64,000 nucleotides of DNA from Nostoc sp. JL33. GTDB lineage: Bacteria > Cyanobacteriota > Cyanobacteriia > Cyanobacteriales > Nostocaceae. Every line of letters starts with the position of its first letter. Position 1 is the stretch's first letter. Positions 29,297 through 39,660 of this stretch are shown here, one piece after another. The notes under the pieces are model-generated. The model ran no database searches, was not told the DNA's origin, and was given only the letters and a program-made list of their open reading frames with translations. Both the position numbers and the translations under genes were made by a program. The stretch spans positions 138,736-202,735 of the forward strand of contig NZ_JABXKP010000038.1 of assembly GCF_017114985.1 (NCBI RefSeq), in the 5' to 3' direction.

Positions 29297-31570
29297 TTAC
29301 TGCTGGCGCTGGTTAATCTCTGCGATCGGTAATAGCAAAGTATTATTAATTTGCTCCCGCACTTTACGGCTGACATAACAATTACTATGTAGACACTCGA
29401 CTAGTAATTCATTAGCTTCGTAATACTGCTTAAGCAATTCCTTTTGCTGTTTACTGAACTGCCAATTATGACCAATATTGCGATACTCAATAATCAAGCT
29501 TCTGAAATTTTTAGTCCATGCTGAAAGTTTCTCTTCTTGCCACTTATGAAACCAGATTTCATCTTTCCTATCTGGAATTTCCTTTTCGAGTTTTTGTAAT
29601 GATTGTTGCAGATCAGAATCAATATCAATACCAGCAATAATAGGGACAATAAAATCAGAGTCAATACCGTCATCGAGAGCATGAGCAAGAGTGGTAGCAA
29701 AATAGAAATCGAGAGTCAAGTCAGCAGGGTTGAGTTCTAATTCTCCTTCAAAAATAAAAGTAGAATCAAGCTTAAAGGCAAGGATCGGATAAAAATCTAG
29801 ATCAGGAGCATATTTGGAGGCAGAAGCAAGAGTAAGGTCAAAGTAAAAAGCTCGAATTGCTTCTAGCTTGTGGAGAACCTCAACTGAAAGAGATTTCTGG
29901 TTGACCCACTTTAGAAATCGCTGCAATTTCTCATCAGCAGCAAAAAGCGAATCAATTTTCTGTTTCATCAAAAGTAACAAACAGTCTGCACTTGGCGACA
30001 TTCCAACCGCAAGTAAAAAGACTTCCCGCCAGCATTTCTCAGTAATATGGCTAACAAGATTTTGCAAGGCTTCCTCTGATGACTGTCTCACAACCACAAA
30101 TTCTCTAGCTGTGAAATACTCATGAAATGTCAGGTGAGAAAATGAATAAATCCTTTTCGCTCTTGCGACAACTAGCCCATGATAATGCTCAATTGAACGC
30201 AAAACTTGCTCACTGTCAAGTTGCAATGCTTCTTCGTCAGTATTAGCATTGGGTAAATTACGGATGTATTCTGTAATGTATTGTTCTGCTACTTTCTGCT
30301 TGAAGAAATAGTCACTCTCCTCAAAAGTAGTCAACGCCATTTTGCTGAGTAAATCTTCTTTACGCTGGACTGATAGCTTTTTGTAAATCTGGTCGCGTTG
30401 AATTCCCCGCTTGGCATCCCATTTTTTCAATAACGCATCCAGCCCTTCTTTGTATAACTCAGAACGATTTGCAGGGAAATCTCCTGACTCTTCAAATGCT
30501 AAACAAAGCAATGTCAGCAGTAGCGGACTTGCAGCAAGTTCTTTGATGCGGTTATTTTCTTCGAGACCTTTGATAAAAGTCTCTGGTTTTACAGCTTTCT
30601 CCTTAAACCAGTTATTAGCAAAGTTGGAAATTTGGTCATCATCAAAATCAGCAACTTCTACGTCTGTGAACTTCTCAAAGGTATACTCCCGTGCTGCAAT
30701 ACGACAAGTCATCACAAACTGATTTTTTGGAAAACGATCAGAAAACTCACGAATTTCCTTTAAGATGCGATCGCTATCCTCTTCTCTAACCTCATCCAAC
30801 CCATCGAGTAAAACTAATGCCTTGCCATAGGTTAATATATCTCGGATAGAAGAGATAGGATTTATCGTCTCTTCAGTGATGTGTTGCAATAATCCAGGTT
30901 TGTTTGCAACTTCCGCAAAGTTTTTGAGGGTAACAAAAATCGGTACACGTTCAGCCTGAAACTCACCTCCAATACACTGAATTGCTAAATACTTCAAAAA
31001 CGTTGTTTTACCTGCCCCAGGCTTACCCAAAATCATCAGTTTGGGATGTTTCTCAACCGCTTCCAGTCCTGGGACTCGTTTTTCAGTAATTCTATTGAGT
31101 CCAAAGAGGTCAAAATCCTGGCTTTTACACTGTTGTAATAATTCATCAATTCCTAACCGTTGTCGCCCAGTTATTTTCTCCAAAATGTTAACGCTGGTGT
31201 AAATTTCATTCAACCCAATGGGTTGAGTCATATCTAGCACCCGCATTGTGCCGCAGCGTTCTTGAATGAGAGGTTTTATTTTTTCGCGTACCCCTTGCAC
31301 GATCGCATTAATATCAATGCTGTTATCTTGATTTACCTCTGGTTCACTGGCTGGTTCAGCAACTATTTCTTCCCACTCTAAATCTAGCCTGTCGCAAATC
31401 TGGACAAACAGATTGCGGTCAACAGGTTTACCTGTAAAGAACTTTCCAATCGGCTGGCGAGTAATTCCTAAATCTTCAGCTAATACCTTTTGAGTTAAGG
31501 AATAACAAATTAAAGCTCTTTTTGCTTTTTGGATTCCTTCTGGAGAACAGGAAAGCGATCGCCCGGACAT
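29297..31570 (-). CDS. HTH-NACHT domain NTPase (bacterial NLR-like)
   Basis: N-terminal HTH (LTQKVLAEDLGITRQPIGKFFTGKPVDRNLFVQICDRLDL), Walker A GKPGAGKTTFLKYLA, Walker B ALVLLDGLDEV, FSHLTFHEYFTAREF. Confidence 0.88.
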   Translation of the reverse strand: MSGRSLSCSPEGIQKAKRALICYSLTQKVLAEDLGITRQPIGKFFTGKPVDRNLFVQICDRLDLEWEEIVAEPASEPEVNQDNSIDINAIVQGVREKIKPLIQERCGTMRVLDMTQPIGLNEIYTSVNILEKITGRQRLGIDELLQQCKSQDFDLFGLNRITEKRVPGLEAVEKHPKLMILGKPGAGKTTFLKYLAIQCIGGEFQAERVPIFVTLKNFAEVANKPGLLQHITEETINPISSIRDILTYGKALVLLDGLDEVREEDSDRILKEIREFSDRFPKNQFVMTCRIAAREYTFEKFTDVEVADFDDDQISNFANNWFKEKAVKPETFIKGLEENNRIKELAASPLLLTLLCLAFEESGDFPANRSELYKEGLDALLKKWDAKRGIQRDQIYKKLSVQRKEDLLSKMALTTFEESDYFFKQKVAEQYITEYIRNLPNANTDEEALQLDSEQVLRSIEHYHGLVVARAKRIYSFSHLTFHEYFTAREFVVVRQSSEEALQNLVSHITEKCWREVFLLAVGMSPSADCLLLLMKQKIDSLFAADEKLQRFLKWVNQKSLSVEVLHKLEAIRAFYFDLTLASASKYAPDLDFYPILAFKLDSTFIFEGELELNPADLTLDFYFATTLAHALDDGIDSDFIVPIIAGIDIDSDLQQSLQKLEKEIPDRKDEIWFHKWQEEKLSAWTKNFRSLIIEYRNIGHNWQFSKQQKELLKQYYEANELLVECLHSNCYVSRKVREQINNTLLLPIAEINQRQQ

Positions 31571-31732
31571 AAGCTAACCACTACACTTTTGCTGATTCTA
31601 ACTGCCAATTTGGCAATTCATCCTCATCGCATACACAAGTCACTCATATCGCTAGCTTGTATTTAAGCTTACAACAAGCACTCGCCTGTAAATGTAGAGA
31701 TGTAGAGATTAAAACGATTCAGGAGTGGGTCA

Positions 31733-31921
31733 ATGTTATCCAAGAAATTCCCTTCAAGAGATGAAGTATTGGCTGTTGTAACGCTGATTATGGTGATTGG
31801 TTCTCTCACCCTTGCAGTTATAGATGAGAAGAGTCGCCCTCCATTTCTAGATTTAACCAAATTTGCTGTCGGTACGTATATTGGATTGTTGATACCTCGG
31901 TCAAGGCCAAGCGATGTCTAA
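31733..31921 (+). CDS. Small hypothetical membrane protein
   Basis: 62 aa, one hydrophobic segment (VLAVVTLIMVIGSLTLAVI). Confidence 0.35.
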   Translation: MLSKKFPSRDEVLAVVTLIMVIGSLTLAVIDEKSRPPFLDLTKFAVGTYIGLLIPRSRPSDV

Positions 31922-32095
31922 GAGAATGTTTGAAAAGTCATGATTAATGTATCAAATATTTTTTTACCCCTCCCTAACCCTCCCCAATACATCGGGGAGG
32001 GAACCGGATTTTTCTTGTTTCCCCCCTTTATAAGGGGGAACTAAGGGGGGTAGCAACGCGATTAAACACAGCCAATCACTTTTCAAACAACCTCT
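31921..32095. mobile_element. MITE-like element, TIR AGAGAATGTTTGAAAAGT / ACTTTTCAAACAACCTCT
   Basis: Imperfect inverted termini flanking G/C-run hairpins (CCTCCCCAATACATCGGGGAGG; CCCCCCTTTATAAGGGGG). Confidence 0.7.
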
Positions 32096-32134
32096 AAGAC
32101 GGGCTATTCGGCGACGCAATTAGCCAACTTATAT

Positions 32135-32325
32135 CTTGCTTGCACCAGGCGACTGGAAGTCGCGCGCCAGGTGCTTCAAGTCGGCGGAGCCGCCCAACGC
32201 ACTGGCTTGGCTACACAGGCGAAACCCAGCGACCTGGGTTAAAAACCTTTGATTTTCTCTTAGTCCACGGAGGTGGACTTCGTTTGTATAGCCGCGATTT
32301 CTAATCGCCAGGGCTAGCTGCAAGA
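32135..32325. repeat. Composite palindromic repeat, same family as 50893-51085 in opposite orientation
   Basis: gcgcgccaggtgcttcaagtcggcggagccgcccaacgcactggcttggctacacaggcgaaacc...tagtccacggaggtggacttcgtttgtatagccgcg. Confidence 0.8.
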
Positions 32326-32686
32326 TGTGAGCCAATGACAAATTTTCTCTTGGCGACTATAGCAATCCTAAATACTTCGTAAGAGACAAGATCCCCGGCT
32401 TCTTTGAAAAGTCAGGGATCTGTAACTTTCAATTCTCACAAATCAAATAGGAATATTTTCATCTCAGTCAACACAAAGAAATAACTAAAAGCCTCCAGAT
32501 GAGTTTCATTTTTCTCCGAAGATAGCAAAAGATTTTTATGCAACAATAAAAATTTACTCATAATATTGTTAAATTTTGTAAAATTGATGTCTTCAAGACT
32601 AGAAACCTGATATCTAGATAGCTAAACTAACAAACAGTGCATCTGTACTGTTAATTATTAAAAGTAGATGTGGCGCTATAGCCTGA

Positions 32687-35600
32687 ATGATCCCAGTACA
32701 ACTTGTTCTCAAAAACTTTCTTAGTTACCGTGATGCAACTTTAGATTTTGGCGGTTTGCATACGGCTTGTATTTGTGGTTCCAATGGTGCGGGTAAATCT
32801 TCCCTTCTGGAAGCAATCACTTGGGCAGTTTGGGGTGAAAGCCGCGCCACAGTTGAAGATGATGTCATCTATTCTGGGGCGAAAGAAGTTCGGGTTGATT
32901 TTACTTTCCAAAGTAACCAGCAAAAATATCGGGTGATTCGTACCCGAATTCGGGGAGGTACTAGCGTTCTTGAATTTCAAATCGAAATACCATCTGGGTT
33001 TCGCTCACTCACTGGCAAAGGGGTAAGAGCGACACAAGATTTGATTTTAGAACACATCAAGCTCGATTATGATACATTTATTAATTCTGCCTACTTACGT
33101 CAAGGTCGTGCAGATGAGTTCATGCTCAAACGCCCGACGGAACGCAAAGAAATTTTAGCGGAGTTGTTGAAACTTAATCAGTACGATGATTTGGAAGAAC
33201 GGGCAAAGGAATCTTCTCGTCAGTTCAAAGCACAGGCGCTAGAGTTAGAGCGTTCTTTGGAGTCGATAAAAATTCAGCTGCAACAACGCCAGACAACCGA
33301 AGCGCAAAGAGTCGAGTTAGAAGCCGAACTCAACCAACTGCAACAAGTGCAAGCTTTTGATAATATTCAATTACAAAGTTTGCAAGTTCTCCAGCACCAG
33401 CGCCAAAATTGGGAACAACAACTCAACTTTGTGAAGCAGCAATACCAAAATCTTACCCAAGATTGCGATCGCCTCCAACAAGAACAATCAGCTATTGGCT
33501 CTCAGCTATCAGATTTAGAAAAAATATTACACCAAGAAGCTGAGATTAAAGCTGGATACGCCCAATATCAAAGTCTCCAATCTCAAGAAGAAGCTTTTGC
33601 TGCCAAATTTGAAGAATACACCCGCGCTGGGCAGACTCGCCAACAAAAGCAACAACAGCTTACCAAACAAATTCACGAAATCGAACGGCAACTACAACAA
33701 GCCCAAGCGCAGTTAGAAGCTTTACAGCAACAAGAGCGAGATATTCAGCAAACTCTCACCAAATCAGGTGAAGTAGAAGCAGCTTTGGCACAACTGGGCG
33801 CAGCCCGTCACCATGTTGCGCGTTTAGATCAATTGCAAATGCAAGTTACTCCTTTGTTGCAACAACGAGCAACTTTACAAAGCCAACTCGATCGCACTCA
33901 TGCTGGTTTAGTAGCGCGACTCGAACAACTCCAAAGTACTGAGAACCAATTGCAACGCCAGCAGCGCCGCCAACCGCAACTGCAACAAGCAGTGATGGAT
34001 GTGGGAATCCAGATTGAGGAACTGGAGAAAAAGCGAGTTTATTTGCAACGAGTCCAAGAAAAAGGGCAAGAAAGGCGGCACTTTATCGAACGTCTGCAAG
34101 CTCACCAACGGGACTATGAAAAACTGCTGGGAGAATTAGAGCAGAAATTGCAAATGCTCCAAAATCCTGAAGCTCTTTGTCCATTATGTGAGCGTCCATT
34201 GGATGAACATCACTGGAGTCGGGTGGTGGAAAAAACCCAGGCTGAGTTGGAAGATACTCAAGGGCAGTTTTGGGTAGTGCGGGAACAAATGGCTGTGTCT
34301 GACCGAGAAATTCAGGTACTTAGGCAGGAATATCGAGAAATTTCCCAACAGTTGGCGGGCTACGATGGTTTACGCGAACAACGGGGACAGTTGGCAGCAC
34401 AGTTAGAAGCTACAACTGATGTGCAACAACAGTTACAACAAATTGCCGCCGAAAAACAGCATTTAGAGCGATCGCTCCAAGCTGGTGATTACGCTCCCGA
34501 TAAACAAGCCGAACTCCGGCAGCTAGACCAATATCTGCAACAAGCTAATTATAATGAACAGGATCACGCCCTCGCCCGCAGCGAAGTTGAGCGGTGGCGA
34601 TGGGCAGAAATTAAACAAGGGCAGATTAAAGATGCAACTAAGCGGCAAGCGCAACTATTAGCCCGAAAACCAGAACTTCAAGCCGCTATTGCTCAATTAC
34701 AAACCAGAATCCAGCAGGATCAGACTGATTCGGAATGTGCTAAACAAATCGCGGCTCTTGAGCGTCACATTGCCGAAATTGGCTATAGTTCCGAGCAGCA
34801 CAATAACCTCCGCATGGCTGCAAAGAAAGCTCAATCTTGGCATTTGCGGTATCAACAACTGCTGTCAGCCCAGCAGCAGTATCCCCAACTCCAGACGAGA
34901 TTGCAAGAGTTAGAGGAGTCTAGAAGCGCCAGAGTAACGGAGCGGCAAAAACTCGGTGGACAAATCGAAAGCATTATCCAGCAACTACAAGCTACAGCTA
35001 ACCCATCTGCCCAAATTCAAGCTTTAGAGCAGCAGCTAGCAATACGCAGACGGCAACTTGATGAGCAAATAACCAAATTGGGGCGTTTAGAACAGCTAGC
35101 GCATCAACTCCAAACGCTGCAAATTCAGTACGAACAACAGCAGCAGCAACTACAATCTTGCAAGCAGGAATATCGTGTTTATCAGGAATTAACGCAAGCT
35201 TTTGGTAAAAATGGTATCCAAGCACTGATGATTGAGAATGTGTTACCGCAACTGGAAGCCGAAACAAATCAACTACTTTCGCGGCTTAGTGGTAATCAGT
35301 TTCATGTACAATTTATTACTCAAAAAGCTGGGCGCGGTGCTAAATCAACCAAGAAAAATGCCAAGTTGATAGACACTCTAGATATTTTAATCGCCGATTC
35401 TAGAGGAACGCGAGCTTATGAAACTTACTCTGGTGGGGAAGCCTTTAGAATTAACTTTGCCATCCGTTTAGCCTTGGCGAAATTATTAGCGCAACGGGCG
35501 GGGGCGGCGTTGCAATTGTTGATTGTGGATGAAGGTTTTGGTACACAGGATGCTGAAGGATGCGATCGCTTGATTGCCGCGATTAATGCGATCGCCTCTG

Positions 35601-35713
35601 ATTTTGCCTGCATTCTCACTGTCACCCATATGCCCCACCTCAAAGAAGCTTTCCAAGCCAGGATTGAAGTGAATAAAACTCAGGAAGGTTCGCAGTTGAG
35701 TTTGTCAATTTAA
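32687..35713 (+). CDS. sbcC: Exonuclease subunit SbcC / Rad50-like ATPase
   Basis: LVLKNFLSYRDATLDFGGLHTACICGSNGAGKSSLLEAITWAVWG, coiled coil, zinc hook CPLCERPL, YSGGEAFRINFAIRLALAKLLAQRAGAALQLLIVDEGFGTQD. Confidence 0.95.
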   Translation: MIPVQLVLKNFLSYRDATLDFGGLHTACICGSNGAGKSSLLEAITWAVWGESRATVEDDVIYSGAKEVRVDFTFQSNQQKYRVIRTRIRGGTSVLEFQIEIPSGFRSLTGKGVRATQDLILEHIKLDYDTFINSAYLRQGRADEFMLKRPTERKEILAELLKLNQYDDLEERAKESSRQFKAQALELERSLESIKIQLQQRQTTEAQRVELEAELNQLQQVQAFDNIQLQSLQVLQHQRQNWEQQLNFVKQQYQNLTQDCDRLQQEQSAIGSQLSDLEKILHQEAEIKAGYAQYQSLQSQEEAFAAKFEEYTRAGQTRQQKQQQLTKQIHEIERQLQQAQAQLEALQQQERDIQQTLTKSGEVEAALAQLGAARHHVARLDQLQMQVTPLLQQRATLQSQLDRTHAGLVARLEQLQSTENQLQRQQRRQPQLQQAVMDVGIQIEELEKKRVYLQRVQEKGQERRHFIERLQAHQRDYEKLLGELEQKLQMLQNPEALCPLCERPLDEHHWSRVVEKTQAELEDTQGQFWVVREQMAVSDREIQVLRQEYREISQQLAGYDGLREQRGQLAAQLEATTDVQQQLQQIAAEKQHLERSLQAGDYAPDKQAELRQLDQYLQQANYNEQDHALARSEVERWRWAEIKQGQIKDATKRQAQLLARKPELQAAIAQLQTRIQQDQTDSECAKQIAALERHIAEIGYSSEQHNNLRMAAKKAQSWHLRYQQLLSAQQQYPQLQTRLQELEESRSARVTERQKLGGQIESIIQQLQATANPSAQIQALEQQLAIRRRQLDEQITKLGRLEQLAHQLQTLQIQYEQQQQQLQSCKQEYRVYQELTQAFGKNGIQALMIENVLPQLEAETNQLLSRLSGNQFHVQFITQKAGRGAKSTKKNAKLIDTLDILIADSRGTRAYETYSGGEAFRINFAIRLALAKLLAQRAGAALQLLIVDEGFGTQDAEGCDRLIAAINAIASDFACILTVTHMPHLKEAFQARIEVNKTQEGSQLSLSI

Positions 35714-37248
35714 TTGTATTTTACCCGTGCATCAAGACCATAGGAGCGGAGCTTTTTCGTTAGCGTTTCTGCTTGTGTGCGATCGCTAAATGCCCCAGCA
35801 TTCACATAATCCCCTAGACCGGATTGCTCCGTGACAGCACTGGGTATATATTGTTGCACTTTAATCAGAGTATCATTACTGGAAATTGGCACTATTACCC
35901 TGTAGGGATTATTAGCAACTAATGTGTTGCCATTGGTAACAGGTACTACATAGTCACTAGTAGGAGGTAATACATAGCCATTAGTCTCAGCTAATACATA
36001 ACCATTACCATTAGTCTCGGCAGAACTGCCCCCAGCTGAGTTATTCAACCCTAATGCTTGCCAAGTTTGCAAATCTACATTTCCAGTAGAATTAAGTCGA
36101 GAAGATTGCTGGAATGCAATCACAGATTGTCTGGTGTAATCGTTGAAAAAGCCATCAGGATTGGTATTAGAGAAGCCCAACTGCGACAAACGCTCTTGAA
36201 CTAATCTGACATTTTCTCCGCGATCGCCTACAGTCAGAAAATTTCTGCCTGGTTGTTGAATTGTAGATCCAACTGTGGAGGCTCTACGCACTGACTCCAA
36301 AACTTGGGCATTGGCGATGCCATCAACAGGTAAGCGATAATTTCGCTGAAATTGGATGACAGCTTCTCTGGTCATTGGGCCAATCTTCCCAGTGGGATTA
36401 GTCTTAAAATAACCTAGCTGCCGCAAACGCACTTGTAGTTCTTTCACTTGTTGAGTAGACAGACTTGTTCTACCTGGAGTCGGAGAGGAACCCAGTAGTT
36501 TGTTCCAAGTTTGTCGATTCACAATCCCGTTAGCTGGTATGCGATAATTTCGCTGGAACGTAATTACAGCATCTCTAGTCATTGGGCCAAAATTCCCAGT
36601 CGGATTAGCATTCAAGTAGCCTAACTGCCGGAGACGCTGTTGCAAACTTCTGACGGCTGCACCAGTTTTGCCTTGAGAGAGAACAGGATATTGACCACTT
36701 GGCAATGCCTGGGTTGGGCTGCGCCTAACCGATGCGCCACTGGTATTTCTACTCGAAGTTCTACCTTGACATGCTCGTTGCAAGGCTCGTTGAGTACTTA
36801 TACCTACAACTCCATCAGCAGATATTCTATTGGCTTGCTGGAATTTGATCACAGCATTTTGAGTCAAGGTAGCAAACTTGCCACTCACCGGGCCGTTAAA
36901 GTAGCCTAACTTTTTTAAGCACCTCTGGCTACTGCTAACTTCAGCCCCATTACTTCCGATTTTCTGAAGTGCTAAAGCTTGCCCAGCAATACTCAGAAGC
37001 CCCATAGTCAGTGCCACTGACAAAAGACGCATCGCCGCACCGCTAGATAATTTTTTCCAATTCAGAAATTTGAAATTAGTTACGGTAGGAACAACCTTGA
37101 CGCTTTCGGATGCCTCGGAGACTGAGGCAAGCTTGGTTAAATAGCTATCTACCCCTGTTTTCACTTGCTTTTTTGAAGTTATGGCTACAAATAAATATAC
37201 CAGGTTCTCTGTGTTATGTTTAGTTTTTGTATGATTCTTTACAAGCAA
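35710..37248 (-). CDS. Peptidoglycan-binding protein with four PG_binding_1 repeats and a SPOR-like C-terminus
   Basis: Four LQxRLxxLGY...FGPMTRDAVITFQ-type repeats; C-terminus YVNAGAFSDRTQAETLTKKLRSYGLDARVKYN. Confidence 0.88.
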   Translation of the reverse strand: MLVKNHTKTKHNTENLVYLFVAITSKKQVKTGVDSYLTKLASVSEASESVKVVPTVTNFKFLNWKKLSSGAAMRLLSVALTMGLLSIAGQALALQKIGSNGAEVSSSQRCLKKLGYFNGPVSGKFATLTQNAVIKFQQANRISADGVVGISTQRALQRACQGRTSSRNTSGASVRRSPTQALPSGQYPVLSQGKTGAAVRSLQQRLRQLGYLNANPTGNFGPMTRDAVITFQRNYRIPANGIVNRQTWNKLLGSSPTPGRTSLSTQQVKELQVRLRQLGYFKTNPTGKIGPMTREAVIQFQRNYRLPVDGIANAQVLESVRRASTVGSTIQQPGRNFLTVGDRGENVRLVQERLSQLGFSNTNPDGFFNDYTRQSVIAFQQSSRLNSTGNVDLQTWQALGLNNSAGGSSAETNGNGYVLAETNGYVLPPTSDYVVPVTNGNTLVANNPYRVIVPISSNDTLIKVQQYIPSAVTEQSGLGDYVNAGAFSDRTQAETLTKKLRSYGLDARVKYN

Positions 37249-37498
37249 TTTTCCCAGACTGATAATAATTGAGCCAGCATCATTGAATACCGTTGAGTTA
37301 ATAATTTTTTGTGAAGATTTGACCTCTGTAGAAGTCAGAATGAACGGACTCTACCATCCCAACACGATTAAATTTTGACCAAACTGAATCTGGGTCAAGC
37401 TGCGACTGAATTCGAGATACTGTTTAGGGTTAGTAAGAGGGGCGATCGCATGGGAATACTTTATATATAGTAATTGCAACAAATAGGACTCCTATAGT

Positions 37499-38851
37499 AT
37501 GAGCTACTGTATCAATATTGATTGCCTGCGTCCGCAAAATTCTGACATCTCTCATTTTTGTAATAGTTGTGGTCAGGAATTGTTACTCAAACAGCGATAT
37601 CGCCCACTCGCTCTCATTGGACGTGGTGGCTTTGGCAGAACATTTTTAGCTATTGATGAACATCTCCCAGGTCAACCCAAATGTGCGATCAAACAGCTAT
37701 GTTTCCAAGAGGAAAATACTGAGGTTTGGCACAAAGCAGTCAAACTATTTCACCAAGAAGCCCTTCGTCTCAATGAACTAGAACACTCTCAAATACCCAA
37801 ATTACTAGCGCACTTTGAACAAAATCAAAAGTTTTATATCGTCGAGGAATTAGTAGATGGACAAACACTTGCCCAGGAATTACAACAACAAGGCGTTTTT
37901 AAAGAACCGCAAATTTGGGAGATATTAAAAAGTTTATTGATCACACTGCAATTTATCCATTCCCGACAAGTAATCCACCGAGATATTAAACCGGAAAATA
38001 TTATGCGCCGTTCGGTTCGAGGAGACTTGGTTTTAATAGATTTCGGAATTGCTAAATTAGCCACTAATACGAGGCAACTTCGTACAGGCACAATAGTAGG
38101 TAGTCCAGAATATATTGCTCCCGAACAATTGCGAGGAAAGGCATTACCAGCCAGCGATCTTTACAGCTTGGGTGTAACATGTATTTACTTACTCACCGCT
38201 ATTTCTCCCTTTGATTTGTTCGATATTGCTAACGATCGCTGGGTATGGCAGGAATATTTACCAGCAGGCAATACTGTTAGCATTCGCCTCTGTGAAATCT
38301 TAGATAAACTTTTAAAAAATGCCGTTTCGCAACGCTTCCAATCTGCAACAGAAGCGTTGCAGACACTGGAACAACAACCAAAAAAATTGCTAAATATTTC
38401 TAATTACCAGACATTAAGTACTATTGATTACACGCATTTGCATGATTTATTAGCAAAAAGAAAATGGCAATTAGCAGATCGAGAAACTTGGGATCTGATG
38501 TGTCAGGCACTAGCAAAGCCTAGAGGTAGCTATATATTTAGTAGTAATATTGATAAATTTACCTGTGAAGATTTACAGACCATTGACCATTTATGGGTGA
38601 ATTACAGTCATGGACGCTTTGGTTTTAGCGTGCAAACACTTATTTACAAAAACGTGAGTGGAGACTATGGAATTTTTTGTAATCAAGTTGGTTGGCATGT
38701 ATACAATTATAGTTATGCCAACTCGGAATTAAATTTTAGTCTCAAAGCACCAATCGGTCATTTACCATCACGCATTTGCATTGGTGGTTCTCAACCGTGG
38801 CGATACCCCAATGCTTTAGCTGTAAAACTAGCAGCCTGTGGTATTAGTTAG
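37499..38851 (+). CDS. Zinc-ribbon - Ser/Thr protein kinase - GUN4 fusion
   Basis: CINIDCLRPQNSDISHFCNSCG; IGRGGFGRTFLAID, HRDIKPENIM, DFGIAK; C-terminal LLAKRKWQLADRETWDLMCQAL...FTCEDLQTIDHLWVNYSHGRFGFSVQ. Confidence 0.92.
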   Translation: MSYCINIDCLRPQNSDISHFCNSCGQELLLKQRYRPLALIGRGGFGRTFLAIDEHLPGQPKCAIKQLCFQEENTEVWHKAVKLFHQEALRLNELEHSQIPKLLAHFEQNQKFYIVEELVDGQTLAQELQQQGVFKEPQIWEILKSLLITLQFIHSRQVIHRDIKPENIMRRSVRGDLVLIDFGIAKLATNTRQLRTGTIVGSPEYIAPEQLRGKALPASDLYSLGVTCIYLLTAISPFDLFDIANDRWVWQEYLPAGNTVSIRLCEILDKLLKNAVSQRFQSATEALQTLEQQPKKLLNISNYQTLSTIDYTHLHDLLAKRKWQLADRETWDLMCQALAKPRGSYIFSSNIDKFTCEDLQTIDHLWVNYSHGRFGFSVQTLIYKNVSGDYGIFCNQVGWHVYNYSYANSELNFSLKAPIGHLPSRICIGGSQPWRYPNALAVKLAACGIS

Positions 38852-38895
38852 TTTTGTTGAAAATTACTATTAGGACTAGTATTTGATTTTTTAGG

Positions 38896-39399
38896 CTATT
38901 GTTTATCAACTTTTTCAGTATTACCTGCTTTTACCCAACCTTCTTGTTGGCTATCTTCCAAACGGATTTTCTGCCAGGATTTATCGTCGTTTTCTTCTAA
39001 AACAATAATTTTTTGATTAAAACCAACGCCACCAATTTTTTCAGCTTCTTGATTTGGTTGCGATCGCAAACTCAAGCCTTCACGCCAACTAACACGCCCT
39101 CGGTAAGCTCCCGATGGCAATGGTTTTGGTGATGGGGTAGCCTTTGGTGATTCTGTGGGAGCGGAGGTTGGAGACGATTGAGTTTGAGTCCCAGGTGTAA
39201 GGGCGGGCTTACCTCCTCCAGGCTGAGTTGTTTTTGGAGCTTTGGCTTTCACCGAGGGGCTATCGTTGGAAAAAATGGGTTTGGCAGGGGCTATACCAGT
39301 GCGATTCATGAAATAGAGTGCAACTGCACCGCCGCCACCTATTAGCACAGCGATCGCTAATAAAAAGCCAAGTATAAATTTTGTTAAGCCAGACAACAT
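38896..39399 (-). CDS. SH3-domain protein with N-terminal TM and Pro/Ser/Thr-rich linker
   Basis: FILGFLLAIAVLIGGGGAVALYF; WREGLSLRSQPNQEAEKIGGVGFNQKIIVLEENDDKSWQKIRLED. Confidence 0.75.
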   Translation of the reverse strand: MLSGLTKFILGFLLAIAVLIGGGGAVALYFMNRTGIAPAKPIFSNDSPSVKAKAPKTTQPGGGKPALTPGTQTQSSPTSAPTESPKATPSPKPLPSGAYRGRVSWREGLSLRSQPNQEAEKIGGVGFNQKIIVLEENDDKSWQKIRLEDSQQEGWVKAGNTEKVDKQ

Positions 39400-39660
39400 A
39401 GTTAAAACGTGATTATCAAGATTTAAGTGGCGTTCAAGGTGAGCCAGTCAAGTGCGTATTTCCCCCGTTGAGGAGCCACCCGCGTGCAGAGGTTTCCACC
39501 TTTGATAGGAGTGGGGTTGAACTGGCTTTCAATAACTCATTATTGTAGCTACTACTGAATAGACTTCTCCAGAAATTAAATATGCGTTATCCAGAACCCT
39601 TGTAGAGAGGTAGCACTGCTACGTCTCTACATTCATTTTTCATTCCTATGTCTAATGCGT

